Assembly: GCA_961205875.1 (NCBI GenBank) | Contig: OY540822.1 | Location: 1,738,501 to 1,802,500 of the forward strand | Origin: Sialis fuliginosa | Lineage: Eukaryota > Arthropoda > Insecta > Megaloptera > Sialidae | DNA length: 64,000 nt | Direction: 5' to 3' | Part shown: one piece after another, positions 10,930 through 22,442 of the stretch | How positions within the stretch are numbered: position 1 is the first letter of the stretch | Layout: the number at the start of each line of letters is the position of its first letter | Notes under the pieces: generated by a model | The model's database searches: none | Told to the model about the DNA's origin: nothing | Seen by the model: the letters and a program-made list of their open reading frames with translations, nothing else | Made by a program: the position numbers and the translations under genes

Positions 10930-11890
10930 AATGGGAAATAATTATTTAAGCAGTTTTTTAATATTCGGGCGGTAACATTGGGCAGTTAATAATTCATTTG
11001 GGCAATATTAAACTTTTGGTGCGGTAATTAAATCAATTGTGCCAGTAAAATGTAGCAAGTAATATACAAGATTTTGGTAAGTTATTTAATCTTACAGCAG
11101 CAGTTAAAAACCTACTCGAGCAGTAGATTAAATAAATAACCAGTGCAATAATTATTTGAGCGGTAAAATAATGGAATTGGGCAGTAAAATAAAATAAAAT
11201 TTGTTAAAATGGACGGACTTACGTAACAGTGAGGCGCGGGCGCATCGGTGTAACTAGTGGGGGGTAAGGGGACTTGATCCCTCGCTGCATTTGGTCTTTT
11301 GTTTGCTACAGCACAGGGGGAGGGGCAAGGGGCCCTGCCCTCCTGCATTTTTTAAACGAACGGGGGGCCAGATGGTTATTCCATATTCTTAATATATTTG
11401 TAAAATAAATTAATAAAATATATCCATGTGAATGGCCCCAATAAAAAAAATTCCCCCCTCCCCCCAAAAAATATCCCGGTTACGCCAATGCAGCGGGGGA
11501 TCAGGTCCCTTTGCTCCCCCCTGGTTATACCGATGCGCCTCACTGTCACGTAAGTCCGTTCATTTTAACAAACGAGTGCCGCTTTTTTCAACCAAAAGTC
11601 AACATGACTTTTACCGAACTACCGAACTATTTTTTATCTGCCCAATTCAATTATTTTACCGTTTAAATAATTATTACACTGGCCATTTATTTAATCAACT
11701 GCTCGAGTAGGTTTTTAACTGCCGCTGTAAGATTAAATAACTTATCAAAATCTTGTATATTACTTGCTACATTTTACTGCCACAATTGATTTAATTACCG
11801 CACAAAAAGTTTAATACTGCCCAAATGAATTACTAACTGCCCAATATAACCGCCCGAATATTTAAAAAACTGCTAAAATAATTACTTCCC
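10930..11890. mobile_element. FB-like foldback with arms built of about 20-bp units
   Basis: Left arm about 10930-11265 and right arm about 11515-11890 are inverted copies. Each arm is itself a string of short units of about 20-22 bp around GGGCAGTAA, GGGCAATATTAA, GTGCGGTAATTAA and GTGCCAGTAAAA. Inverted arms made of short direct repeats recall Drosophila FB elements. The centre (11266-11514) is GC-richer with C and G runs. Two ORFs (11112-11348 minus, 11432-11710 plus) are mirror images of the arms and not genes. Confidence 0.7.
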
Positions 11891-13193
11891 AAATTAATTT
11901 TATTAGGTCTTTGTGTTGATAATGTTATAACACTTTAGTTAATTTCTAAAACTATAGTATGTTTTCACCTCACTTTCCTTAGCGTTGTTTATTTTATTTT
12001 GTCCACTAAAAATATTCAATATTTTTATTTTCTATTTTAGATATTTAATTAATTTAATAAATTTTTGTTAGAATATAATTATGTGCAATTTTTAAAAAAC
12101 CATGCGAGGAACCAGATTATGTTAAATGTAATATTAAGTATTAGTATATTTAAAAGTAGAAGTAGAAGTAGAAGTAGACATTTCCTTAGGAAGTCCATCG
12201 TACAAACTGATTGGGTTGACATGTCTGCTATAAAATATAAAGCCTCGAATGTCCGTTTAAAAAAATATATACATATACACAAATAAATACAGAAAAAAAG
12301 ATAAAAGCTGTGACTTTTTGCTTAATGATGAAACAAATATTTCTTTTAGCAAATGTGGGTTTACAATATGTCCAAAATATCAATTAATGTTTGTATAACA
12401 AGTAGGTAGATGGACTTATATTTTCTTAGAAAAAATTACAAATATTAATGTATAAAATTGATTAAAAAATTGTTAAAAAAACACGTTTCTTTAACTTTCA
12501 AACGGGTATTCCACCCTCATAAAAGATAATAAATTAATTTTCATACCGTTACCAATTTAAAAAAAATATCTCTAGTGGTTCACCTTCAAATCAATAAAAT
12601 CGTATTCATTTTTATATTTAGGCATTTTTATAATGTTAGGATTAACAAAATTAGGATCAATTAAATTAGGATTAACATTACCCGCCTGTTTAAGGAACTG
12701 TAAATACGACAAACGCCCGTTTATTAGGATACAGTTAACCCGAATGTCGGTTAATAATTAACAATGAAAATTGAACCTAAGGGACAATTATTTTTTTTAC
12801 GTACCTAAACAGCTATGGAAGAGGTGAAAACCATTCTCAAAATTTGAATTTTAAATACTAATTAATACGTCACTAATTCATGTTGCCTTGGAAACAAATG
12901 CAACTAAATTCAGATTGTCAAATTAGTTGTTCTACGAATGTGTATTATGTTTTTGACATTAGGACATTAGAAAACTAATATTTATATACAAAGGTGAGTT
13001 TTATTCCTGACAAATCCCATTGAAATTTTTCATATATTAAAAATTATTTTAAAATATATTAAAGAACATGGAAGTCATGTATGGTTCTCCATACCGATAT
13101 TTTACATTTACAGTAAACAGTTTTAGCTAAATATAAATATGTTTATTAAAGAATATCTTATATTACAATCTGAGAGATACTTTAAGAGAAGTT
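11891..13193. other. Intergenic, no gene seen; (GAAGTA)4 microsatellite
   Basis: A short GAAGTA/AGAAGT microsatellite lies near 12153-12178, with opposing chance ORFs over it. CTAATTAGGATTAACATTA-type words near 12630-12700 look transposon-like but do not pair. No splice-flanked coding segment recognised. Confidence 0.45.
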
Positions 13194-13196
13194 TTA

Positions 13197-13334
13197 GGGT
13201 CGATCCAGACTATTGAGCCGGTCTCGCTCCAGTCAAATATTCAGTATAGTAATATTGTATCGGGGCGTGATTGGACCGAGATCTGACCGATACCTATAGT
13301 GGAGCGAGACCGGCTCGATAGTCTGGATCGACCC
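13197..13334. mobile_element. Harbinger-like MITE, 138 bp, TTA duplications
   Basis: GGGTCGATCCAGACTATTGA at the left is matched by its inverse ending GTCTGGATCGACCC, about 35 bp each side (GAGCCGGTCTCGCTCCA continues the match). It is flanked by TTA at 13194-13196 and 13335-13337, the 3-bp duplication of PIF/Harbinger elements. GC-rich compared with its surroundings. Confidence 0.8.
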
Positions 13335-13524
13335 TTACTGTATACCTATAAGTATATATTTTAATAAACTTTAAATATTCACTGATATTAGAAAATATAT
13401 TTTTTAAACAAAAGAGTTTTTTTTTAATACAATCCTGTGTTTCAATTTCTATTTTCTTCAAAAGATATGTAAACAACTGTAAGCCTCTATAAATAAAATA
13501 TATAGGTATATTCCATAACTCTAA

Positions 13525-14421
13525 CTAACAAGGGATCCTTTTCAAGTGGCATATTCAGATCGAGTTTATATTTTGTATATAGTTAGAAGGGGTCAGGGTA
13601 ACTAAGAAAAAAATTATCTTAGCTGCGGTAAAACGGTTTAAGGGGGTGAAATACCCCTATGAAAATGTGTAAATTAATCATATATTTCAAATAAATCTAA
13701 AACTAATGAAGATTGGAAAAAATTTCTAAAATGAAATTTTTATGATTTTTTGTGCTCTTTCAATTGGCAAACAGTAAAAATTCGAAAAAAAATAAACCGT
13801 TAATTACCACCTCCCACCCACCCCATTATTTATTTTAATTTTTTTTTCTATTAACTAAAATGAATTGTAGTATACAATAGCAATTCAAATATATAAGACA
13901 TATTTCACAAAGAATTTTTTAACCCTTTCATCATCACATTATCATAATTTTTTTATTACGATAGAGATAAGAAAAGTATTGACTAGAGTTGAAAAATTAC
14001 CAATTTAGAAGGATATTTACATTTCAGGACCCCTAAAATCAAGTAAAGAGATTTATTGTGCATGTTAGTCTAGTAAACGGCCGGTTAAATTTGTCATTAG
14101 TAATGTTTGTTTCTTGCATTAAAAATCTGTGGGTGGGAGGTGGGGGTTAACGGTTTTTATTTTTTCGAATTTATAGTTTTCATTTGAAAGAGCACAAAAA
14201 ATCATAAAAATTTCGTTTTAGAAATTTTTTTCAATCTTCATTAGTTTTAGAGTTATTTGAAATATATGATTATTTTAAATATTTTCATAGGGGTGTTTCA
14301 CCCCCTTAAACCGTTTTACCGCAGCTAAGATATTTTTTTTCTTACGTACCCTGACTCCCTCTAACTATATACAAAATTTAAACTCGATCTGAATATGCCA
14401 CTTGAGAAGGTTCCCTTGTAA
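13525..14421. mobile_element. 0.9-kb foldback element, about 300-bp arms
   Basis: The left arm (13525-13825: TTCAAGTGGCATATTCAGAT, GGTAAAACGGTTTAAGGGGG, TGTGCTCTTTCAATTGG) returns inverted at 14127-14421. The arms differ by scattered substitutions. The middle 300 bp is AT-rich and non-coding. Confidence 0.85.
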
Positions 14422-14879
14422 GAAATATATAATAGGTAAAATCCAGATTTCTCAGAATCGAATTCTGTTTAGGTACTTTTAAACCACAAACGACTTTGTG
14501 AAAACAGAGTTAGTTAGTGTATTTTTTTATTGTTTATTTCTTTTGTATGTAGGTATGTAATACATGAATATATAAAGTCTTTCAATTACCTTTGATATCA
14601 GCTTTATTTATTTTTCGCATTAATAATTATATAGCAGGCCGCATACTTACCGTCTTTCTTAAAGTAGTCTTCGTCGTGAAATATATCCCCACTAACAAGT
14701 TCATTTCAAATAACTTCAGAATATACGCGCAATAGCCAATTTGATTTGATTTTTGTAGAATATTTGTTCAAACATTTTTATTTTTATCTCTTGGCAGAAT
14801 AAAATTAAAAATAAGTTGAGAAGAAAAATTATATATTATAAATAATTGAAATATTTACCGTCCGCAATGAAGTATTGAA

Positions 14880-14903
14880 AAGGCCGCAGGTTCCCCATCC
14901 CTG
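14880..14903 (-). mobile_element. hAT-like terminus (solo end)
   Basis: GGCCGCAGGTTCCCCATCCC followed by TG is the complement of a CAGGGATGGGGAACC-type hAT end. A CAGGCCGCATACTT word at 14635 could be the other end, but the 8-bp flanks (TTATATAG and ATCTAGTC) do not match, so the element may be truncated. Confidence 0.45.
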
Positions 14904-15668
14904 ATCTAGTCTATCGGCTATCACTCGACTTGCTGACAACATTACCCATTTTTAATATTGTGCTGATGCTCTTTTTAGGTTTTCAGTAGAAAACTAGGAA
15001 ACCTTATAGTATCGCCATGTTTTAGACCGATTAAGATGAAATTTGGTACACGGACGAAGATTGCAAACCCAAAAACAGAAATGAGATTTTTGAAAAAAAT
15101 ATTTTTTTTTATTTTTTACTTAATTCATTAAGTAGAGTGTCTTTAGATAGGTCTCCTAAAATGCAATAAAAAAATGTTATATGACCTTTCAATTTTAACC
15201 CTTCAGTTACATTATATTTGTGTTCAAAGTCGTGATCAGAGCGTCCCCTCTATTTTCTAAACTATCAATATGAAAAATCTGAAAATATTCGAGAATGTAG
15301 CTTTTAATTAGTACTTTCACTGAAAATAATAACGAACACTGTCAACATTTTTTGAGACCCCTCTCCCATAGGTTTATAGTTTTAAGAATCATTATAATAT
15401 TAAGACATTAATTTTCGTTTGTGGTAAAATATTTTATTAGGAATTAGAATTATTTTATTAAAGAAGTAAAAACATAATAAAAACAATATAAATAATTTTT
15501 CATAGTATTTTTAAAATAAGTTTGTATTTTTTTATATTATTTAAATAGTAATAAAAGTATTATTTGTTTATTTTGTAAGGTTGATGACAGAGTTTCGCTT
15601 TATTTTAAAAATCCTATTTTTATTCTTTTTTCAGGGTTAAAAATTAAATTTTTACCTTTATTAGTTTA

Positions 15669-16534
15669 CTAGCTGGGCCCGCGCGGCTTTGCTCGCGTGG
15701 ACTACGGATTTATTGTTTAGGATTTAAAAAATATATAGTTAAAACAATGATGAGTTATTATTGTAATAAAAACCAAACAACACTTAAATTACCTACCTAA
15801 CAAAAGTGAATCAGAACAAAAAGTAAAAATAATTTTTGTTTTATTTAAATTTAAAAGTTAATTATTGAAAACAAAATAAACAATTGACAATCAAAAGAAT
15901 ACCGGCCTGTGATCATTCCCTCTGCCCAGTGTTTAGTTGGCTTAATACGACACGGGTCGCCATCGCGCGAATAATATGTTTCCGTATATACATATATTTC
16001 GATAATTTCTAAACTATACGACCAAATTAGATGCTGTAAAGGGCAAATTATATCTACATTAAGTACTTATGATGATGAAATCATTTATTTCGATAAGGAT
16101 TAATGTTTTGCATGTCATAAGTGCACGTAAACAGAACCCAAATATTTTTAATTTTCTTTATAACATAAAAGTAATCATTGTGGCTTAAATATAAAAGTTA
16201 GATATATGGTGTCGCTGACTTTATTGTAGAACTTTTGATTCTACACAATTCTTTAATACATTATTTTGTTCAATATTGAACGGTTTAGGCAGAGTATTGC
16301 AAAACAGCGCGCCGACCGCGACGGCAAAATTTTTTCCGACTTGATTTACTATTATCGTCACTGCTTAGTTGTTATGTTACCTAACGTAACAAAATATAGC
16401 CTATAACCTGGCCAGAGAACGTACCTATAAATTAAAAAAAAACACGTAAATCGAATAAGTGGTTCTTGAGTGATAAGCGCACTAACGGACAGACACACAG
16501 ACAGAGACACGTTGAGCTTTATATATATTAAGGA
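15669..16534 (-). mobile_element. Helitron-like non-autonomous element, copy 1
   Basis: Read on the minus strand it starts TCCTTAATATATATAAAGCT, has a short GTCTCTGTCTGTGTGTCTG microsatellite, and ends with a GC-rich hairpin (CCACGCGAG, AGCCGCGCGG) followed by GGCCCAGCTAG. A 3' hairpin a few bases before CTAG (CTRR) with a T next to it is the Helitron signature. No target duplication is visible. Copy 2, in opposite orientation, is at 31493-32351. The T on the 5' side suggests a Helentron-type TT insertion, which is inference. Confidence 0.65.
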
Positions 16535-17486
16535 ATTCACAAAAAAATCCGGCCGGAACCGGATTTTTATTAAAAACGTTCTATTTTAATTAATAATAAT
16601 AATTAAAACAATATATGTATGGTTTTTCACATAGATTATCTTAAATTAATATTTTATATGGTATTTCTTAAATAGTAAAGGCGTAGAGTCCTACATTAGG
16701 TAGGTATATTATAAAAAATATTAATTTTTACAAATCTTGTAATTTTTACAGCTTCTTAAGATCGATTGTTTTAAATTGTTTGCATATAATACGTTCTTCT
16801 TGATCGAATCTATGTAATTACATTTCTAGTGTCAAATTATAAATGTGATAAATCACAAACAGCATTTAGACATATTCACAATAGAGAATATTGTATACAT
16901 TTTTACAGATAAAAGAATGTCTACTACTTGAAATAAAAGCACCAATACATTACTATTATAGTGCATGTATCATAAACAATACTGCATTATCTTAATACTA
17001 TAGTTCAGATATTTTTTGAAGAAAACATATTAAGGCCTATAGTATTATTAAAAAATTCATAACAAGTCTTATTTTTACACCATAACAATTGGGAATTTAA
17101 AAAAGTCTTTGTTGTACAGGTAGAGTCATATCAGGTGGAACAAACTTGAACGCTTAGTAAGAAAAAAAATTCAAATAAAAAAATTCATATAAACATGTGT
17201 CCGGAAACTCTTCGTGAGGGAGCTACAGACTCTCAAAGATTTTGTCTCAAATTAGTTTTTATTTAATATTTTGAGAACCCATTGTGATACAGATACTTAA
17301 ATTTGACATCCAGTTTAATATTATACGTGTTATCGATTTCCAGTATCAACCAATGATTATTTAGACCAGGGATGTATGGGGCCAGTCCGACCAGTGAGCC
17401 CTTTTATTATCGAAAATATGAAAACTTTTGTGACCCTTTAAAAAAAAATTGTTCTACGATTTCAAAATTTTCACTCGATCTTTATT

Positions 17487-17538
17487 TTTATAATCGGTTT
17501 AGTATTAATACGTGTTTAATACTAAACCGATTATAAAA
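17487..17538. repeat. Perfect 23-bp-arm hairpin
   Basis: TTTTATAATCGGTTTAGTAT and its exact complement are separated by a loop of a few bases (TACGTG). Inside the 2.8-kb TIR element. Confidence 0.8.
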
Positions 17539-17742
17539 TTTCATAATTATTTCACAATGAGTTCACTTTTCAGTCTATGAAAAGGGTCCAAAAAATTTTT
17601 TTTTCAAAAATCTTATCATTTCTGTTTTTGTGTTATCAGTCTTCGTCCGTATACCAAATTTCATCTTAATCGGCTTAAATTTTTTGAGGACGGACACGGG
17701 GAAACTATAAGTTTTCCTAGTGTTCTACGGAAACCTAAAAAT

Positions 17743-18311
17743 TACAATAAATAAATTTTTACGCAATAGTTGAAAAACTATTTTTCCAATCTCTAGTAAT
17801 AAGTTGGTTTTCTCAATTGATTTATTTTTAAAACGAATATCGATTTTTTTCATTTTAGGTAGGTACCTAATAATAATTATTATCTAAAATAACGTACCTA
17901 TATTTTTGCAAATTTCTTTCTTGTAAATATTAGAATAAAATCTGAGAAAATATTAATCCGTAGTGAAAGAGTTTAGTTCTTTTTCAAATTAATTAATAAT
18001 AATATTAATTAATATTTTTTATACTTGTAAAACATTAATATAACGGCTATTGTAAAATAAACACACATAAAGGATATTATTGTTGAATAGTGTTTGTTCC
18101 AATAATTTGATTGTTTGTCAGTACTGCCATCTGTTATTGATCACAGAACATAACAAACAAACAATACATTGACTTGTTATTTTGAGTTATTTGATTCGTA
18201 TCTTCGCTAATATAAGCTAGTGTTGCCACCTGTCGGTGTTCAATAGATAGTGGAAGTACAGAGACATCTGTTGTAATATAAACAAAACTAGTTCAATTTT
18301 ATGCGTATTTT
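17743..18311. other. Intergenic, no gene seen
   Basis: AT-rich. Two GCCATCTG/GCCACCTG-containing patches near 18125 and 18225 look like small transposon pieces. No splice-flanked coding segment recognised. Confidence 0.4.
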
Positions 18312-18483
18312 CATCGAGTAAGGAATAAGATGTATTTTGATGAAATGGGGACGAAGTTCCAAGCACCAGATGGCAGCACTAAAGCCATCTTACAACCGGA
18401 ACTTGAACTAACTTATTATCCAAGATACAAAATTATCCGTCCCGTACGTTTGCGTTAGCTCCGCCTTCACCCAAACCAGCGCG
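18312..18483 (+). mobile_element. Diverged left end of the P-like family
   Basis: CATCGAGTAAGGAATAA then GATGTATTTTGATGAAATGG, GGCAGCACTAAAGCCATCTT and GTTAGCTCCGCCTTCACCCA parallel the first 180 bp of the P-like copies (19507 onwards), with substitutions and a deletion of about 14 bp inside the terminal repeat. No right end follows, so this is a truncated older relative. Confidence 0.65.
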
Positions 18484-19499
18484 AGCGCCAGCATCAAGTG
18501 AGATTAATAGGATTTCTTTGTAACCCTAAAAATCATAACAATGTTCGCATTACCTTTTTCATTCATTTCTTTCTATTTAATATTTTAATTCGTTAATACC
18601 GGTATATTTATACATATTAATACACCACCTAATGTGTATGTTATAACCTGACAAAAAACGAAACTACAAATGGCTATTTATTGATAATGGTGTAGTTTTG
18701 GAGGTATATTTACATAAACTATACTAATCTCATTTTCAACTATAAAACAATATACTAGATAAAAATTAATGGGCCCACTGACTCCATGCACCTTTGGTAT
18801 AAATAATTATTGGTTATTCAAAAATTGTCAGATTTACCAGTATTTTTAATAAATTTTTTAACTTTCCAGAAAGTCATGCTGTTTCATAGAATATTATCAA
18901 GGAAAAATACAATACAAATTCATTTCACCATTGTTAATTGTAACTCATTTTTGATATTTTGGCTATATAAAAGGCCGTTCTGAAGCCTGATGTAGGCACA
19001 GAATAATAAATATACAGAAGCGACACTCAACGTTATTTTACTGGAAACATAGTTTGACATTACGAGGTGGGACGGATCTGATTGGTTGGGTATACATTTT
19101 CTTTGCACCAATCACGTAGCAGTATACAAATATTTGAAATCCACATATGTTTTCTGTTTATTGGAATTAAACCTAACCTATACAACCCATGATGTTTTAA
19201 TATGTCAAACAATATTTTTGATTGTACAAAATATAAATGTACAAATTATGTCAGACACAATAAAACATCACGGATTGTTAAAAGATAAATAGAATATTCT
19301 TACGTAAAGGTGAATGAAATAAAAATATAATACATATAGTTGTAATTTGTTTATTACGATGAATTACATGATTCACATTTTTGTACAGTAAATTCACTAG
19401 ATTTATTTATTTATTGAATTAAAATATTATAACATAACTTGTTGCTTGCTTTTAATATAGTTAAATATTTGATTTAATAATAAAATTTAATAAAATCAC
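18484..19499. other. Intergenic or intronic, no clear gene
   Basis: Short opposing ORFs at 18920-19292 show no recognised domain. A TTTTAACTTTCCAG-type acceptor near 18868 is not followed by a convincing exon. This stretch lies directly left of the first intact P-like element. Confidence 0.4.
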
Positions 19500-20184
19500 G
19501 TAAAACCATTGAGTAAAGAATAACAAGAGAAACAACGCAATGTATTTTGATGAAACGGGGACGATGTTCCAAGCTCTAGGTGGCAGCACTCAAGCCATCT
19601 TACAATCGGAACTTGAACTAACTTATTATCCAAGATACAAAATTATCCGTCCCGTGCCCCTCGCTTGACAGCACACAAAGCTTAAGCTCCGCCTTTACCC
19701 AAACCAGTTTAATATATATATTACTAGTTTCTGTTCATGTTAATGTAAACATTGACGCGGCTTTAACTATTTCACACGTTGTGACTTGTGATTCGTACTA
19801 TTATTTTATTTTTAACCTTCTGTCGGGCGCGACTGATCTATTTAATACATTTCTAACATGAATATGTATTTATATGTAATTGAAAAAGTTATGTTAGTAG
19901 TTGGAAAAATTATTGGTATAATAAATGTGTTATTAAAATTAAAATAATGAACAAACTCTTTTTTAGGGTTCCGAAGAAACCCTATTAATCTCACTTTGTC
20001 GCCCGTCTGTCCGTCATTTTCAGTCAAAGCAAAATATCTCGTTAACTATATAAGCTAGTAACTTGAAATTTTTACTGAACATGTCAAATAATGCCTTCTA
20101 GTAAAAGATGTACTTTGTTGAAAAAATAATTTTTCAGGGTTGACGCTAAGGAGAAGCTAGGTAAACAAAATATTTTTTTTATAT

Positions 20185-20910
20185 CAAGGCATGTGGCACG
20201 TTAAAATGTATAACCAAACCAGTGGAATTTGACGCTTTTTCTTATTTTTTTTTAAATCAAAAATTGCGCCAGCAGGGAGCTTTAAAGCAAATAAAAATAA
20301 ATAAAAAATTGTATATCAAGACGTGTGGGGTATCAAAATGTAGATTTCAATAAGTAAAATTTGACCCTATTTTTTTATATATTTTTTTTCTAACTCAAAA
20401 ATAGCGCCAGCAGGAGGCTAAAAGCAGTTTTTAATTTTGTCCCCCCTCTACCTCGGTAACTACTGGTTCAAAAAATCTGCAAAAATTTGGTAAAGTGGCT
20501 TTAGTGAGACTACCAACGTTAAATACTAAAGTCAATAATATCATTTTAAATTTTGGAATAATAGGGACGGGTGTCAGAATTTTTAAGTTTAATTTTCATA
20601 TCTAGGCATGTGGGTTATCGAAATATAGTAGATCTCAATTAGTAGAATATGACCATATTTTTTATTTTTTTTCTAACTCAAAAATGGCGCCTGTAGGAGG
20701 CTAAAAGTAAAATTTTATTTTGTCCCCCCCCCCCCCTCTAACTTTGTAACTACTGGCTCAAAAAATCTGAAAAAAAATTGGTAATGAGGCTGTGGTGAGA
20801 CTACCAAAGAAAAATACTAAAGTCAACAATATAATTTTAAATTTTGGAATAATAGGGAGGGACGTCAGAATTTGTGGGGTGTCAAAATATAGATATCAAT
20901 TAGTAGAATT
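20185..20910. repeat. Internal degenerate tandem units of P-like copy A1
   Basis: Units begin near 20185, 20318, 20602 and 20874 with a GCATGTGG or GACGTGTGGGG word followed by CAAAATGTAGAT-type sequence, then CTAACTCAAAAATGGCGCC, a C-run, CTAACTTTGTAACTACTGGC, and TTTTAAATTTTGGAATAATA. Spacing is 133, 284 and 272 bp. Homologous units occur in all the P-like copies and a fragment near 61325. Confidence 0.7.
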
Positions 20911-21591
20911 TTTTTTTTTTATACTAATATTATAAATGCGAAAGTGTGTCTGTCTGTCTCTCTGTCTGTTTGTTACCTTTTCACGGCTAAACCGCTGAAC
21001 CGATCTTGATGAAATTTGACAGTAAGATAGCTTGCATACTGGGAAAGGATAAAAGCTACTTCGATTCCCGAAAAACAACCCCTAAGGAATTGCAAGGAGG
21101 TGGACAAGTTTGTATGGGAACATTTTTTTGGTCATTAATATTTCACCCCCTGTCACATATGAAGAGTTGTAATTGGTTTCATTGTATCCGGCGGGAAAAA
21201 TACTACGTGGGTAGGGGTTTTAGGGGGAAAATCAACCCCCTAACTTGCATAGGATTCGAGATATTTACGATTTTGTATAATGAATGAAAACCAAAAAAAA
21301 TTTTTTTTTAAATATTTGACCTCCTATATATTCACATATAGAGGGTTGTAATTAGTTTTATTAGATTCGGTAGGAAAAATTCTACGGGAATGGAGGTTTA
21401 GAGGGAAAAACAGTCCCCTATCTCACATAGGAGTCGAGATATTTACAATTTTGTACAATGAATGAAAACCAAAATACCGAAATATTCCGTACTTATATTA
21501 TAAATGCGAATGTGGGTCTATCTTTCTGTCTGTTACTTTTTCACAGCTAAACCGATCTTAATGAAATACCACTTTTTTGGGTAACGGCAAT

Positions 21592-22442
21592 TTAACCCAT
21601 TAAGGACCAAAATAACAATTTTTTCGTCAATCTTTGAGCTCCAAACTCATTAAGAATAATGGAACTAATATAAATAAAAGTAATGTATTTTACTATTTTC
21701 GAGTGTGCTCTTTCGATTTCCGGGTTCAAAATTGCATTTTTATGGCTCTGAAAAAAATATGGCGGATTTTAAATCGAAAAGTATCAAAAAATAAGAGATT
21801 TTTTATTTTCACTTTTTTTCAAGTCGAAAGAGTATCAGAATTGAATTGAAACTATGATCAACGGTGATCGGAGGTATCAGAGTTTAAGAAAACATTTTTT
21901 TTTGTCACCTTAAACCATTTAAAACTCACCAAAATGGTAAAAATAATAAAAAAAATTCTAAAATTAAGATTTTTTTTGTATCATGCTTTTATGAGCTACT
22001 TATAATAAAAGTGAAATTCTATGTTAAATACACTATTACAGTAAATATTTTCACTCATTCCCCGTTTTTAATTCAATATGGTGGGGGTAAAAATTTAAAA
22101 ATCATCATTTTTTTCGGAATTTTTAGTGATAAAACATTATAAACTACATGTTTTATATCTTTCAGTCATATTCAAATTACTGTGTACATTTTGGGGTGCT
22201 TTTTTATTGTGAGTCCCCTTGCCTCTCTCTGATAGCTGACTTATTGTAGTCTTTGTTTTTGAAACACATCGAAAAATCTCGTCACATTCCTTACACAATA
22301 TTCTAGTTCTTATTGGACAATTTGAACAAGCTTTCAATGTTTCAAGCCGAGATTTTACGTGTGGTTTTCGACGTTTCAGCTTACCTTTTAGAATGTAATG
22401 TTTAGTAATAGAAATCGTGAAATCTTTTATTCCAATTTTTTT
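21592..22442 (-). pseudogene. Captured piggyBac-like 3' end inside P-like copy A1
   Basis: At 21592-21595 TTAA is followed by CCCATTAAGGACCAAAATAA, the form of a piggyBac terminus at its TTAA target. About 540 bp further in, the minus strand carries an open frame (22442 to 22137) reading GIKDFTISITKHYILKGK, KRRKPHVKSRLETLK, then ACSNCPIRTRILCKECDEIF and RC. The CxxC-x8-CxxC-x5-C spacing after a basic stretch resembles the C-terminal cysteine-rich zinc domain of piggyBac transposases, and its position just before the TTAA end is where that domain should be. A TGA ends the frame upstream, so only a remnant is left. Equivalent pieces lie in the other four copies (about 25715-26465, 40997-41847, 48100-48860, 52585-53445). 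Family assignment is inference from spacing and context. Confidence 0.5.

Larger units (their letters stand above)
14972..17742. mobile_element. 2.8-kb TIR element carrying a Helitron-like insertion
   Basis: TTTTTAGGTTTTCAGTAGAA at 14972 and, inverted, TTCTACGGAAACCTAAAAA near 17723 are the ends. Just inside them, ACCGATTAAGATGAAATTTG (near 15030) and its inverse (near 17660) extend the match. Inside are an 866-bp Helitron-like copy (15669-16534), a small hairpin (17487-17538) and T-rich filler. No ORF longer than 60 codons with a known domain. It may be an element or two separate fragments of one family in opposite orientation. Confidence 0.55.

Noticed and set aside
18920..19292. Opposing ORFs as possible host genes
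   Set aside because: No recognised domain, no splice-consistent extension, and they overlap on opposite strands in AT-rich DNA.
21634..21849. 71-codon ORF recurring at 41039, 26212 and 48151
   Set aside because: Lies between the piggyBac-like terminus and its cysteine-rich remnant; no known motif, and it is explained by copying of the elements.
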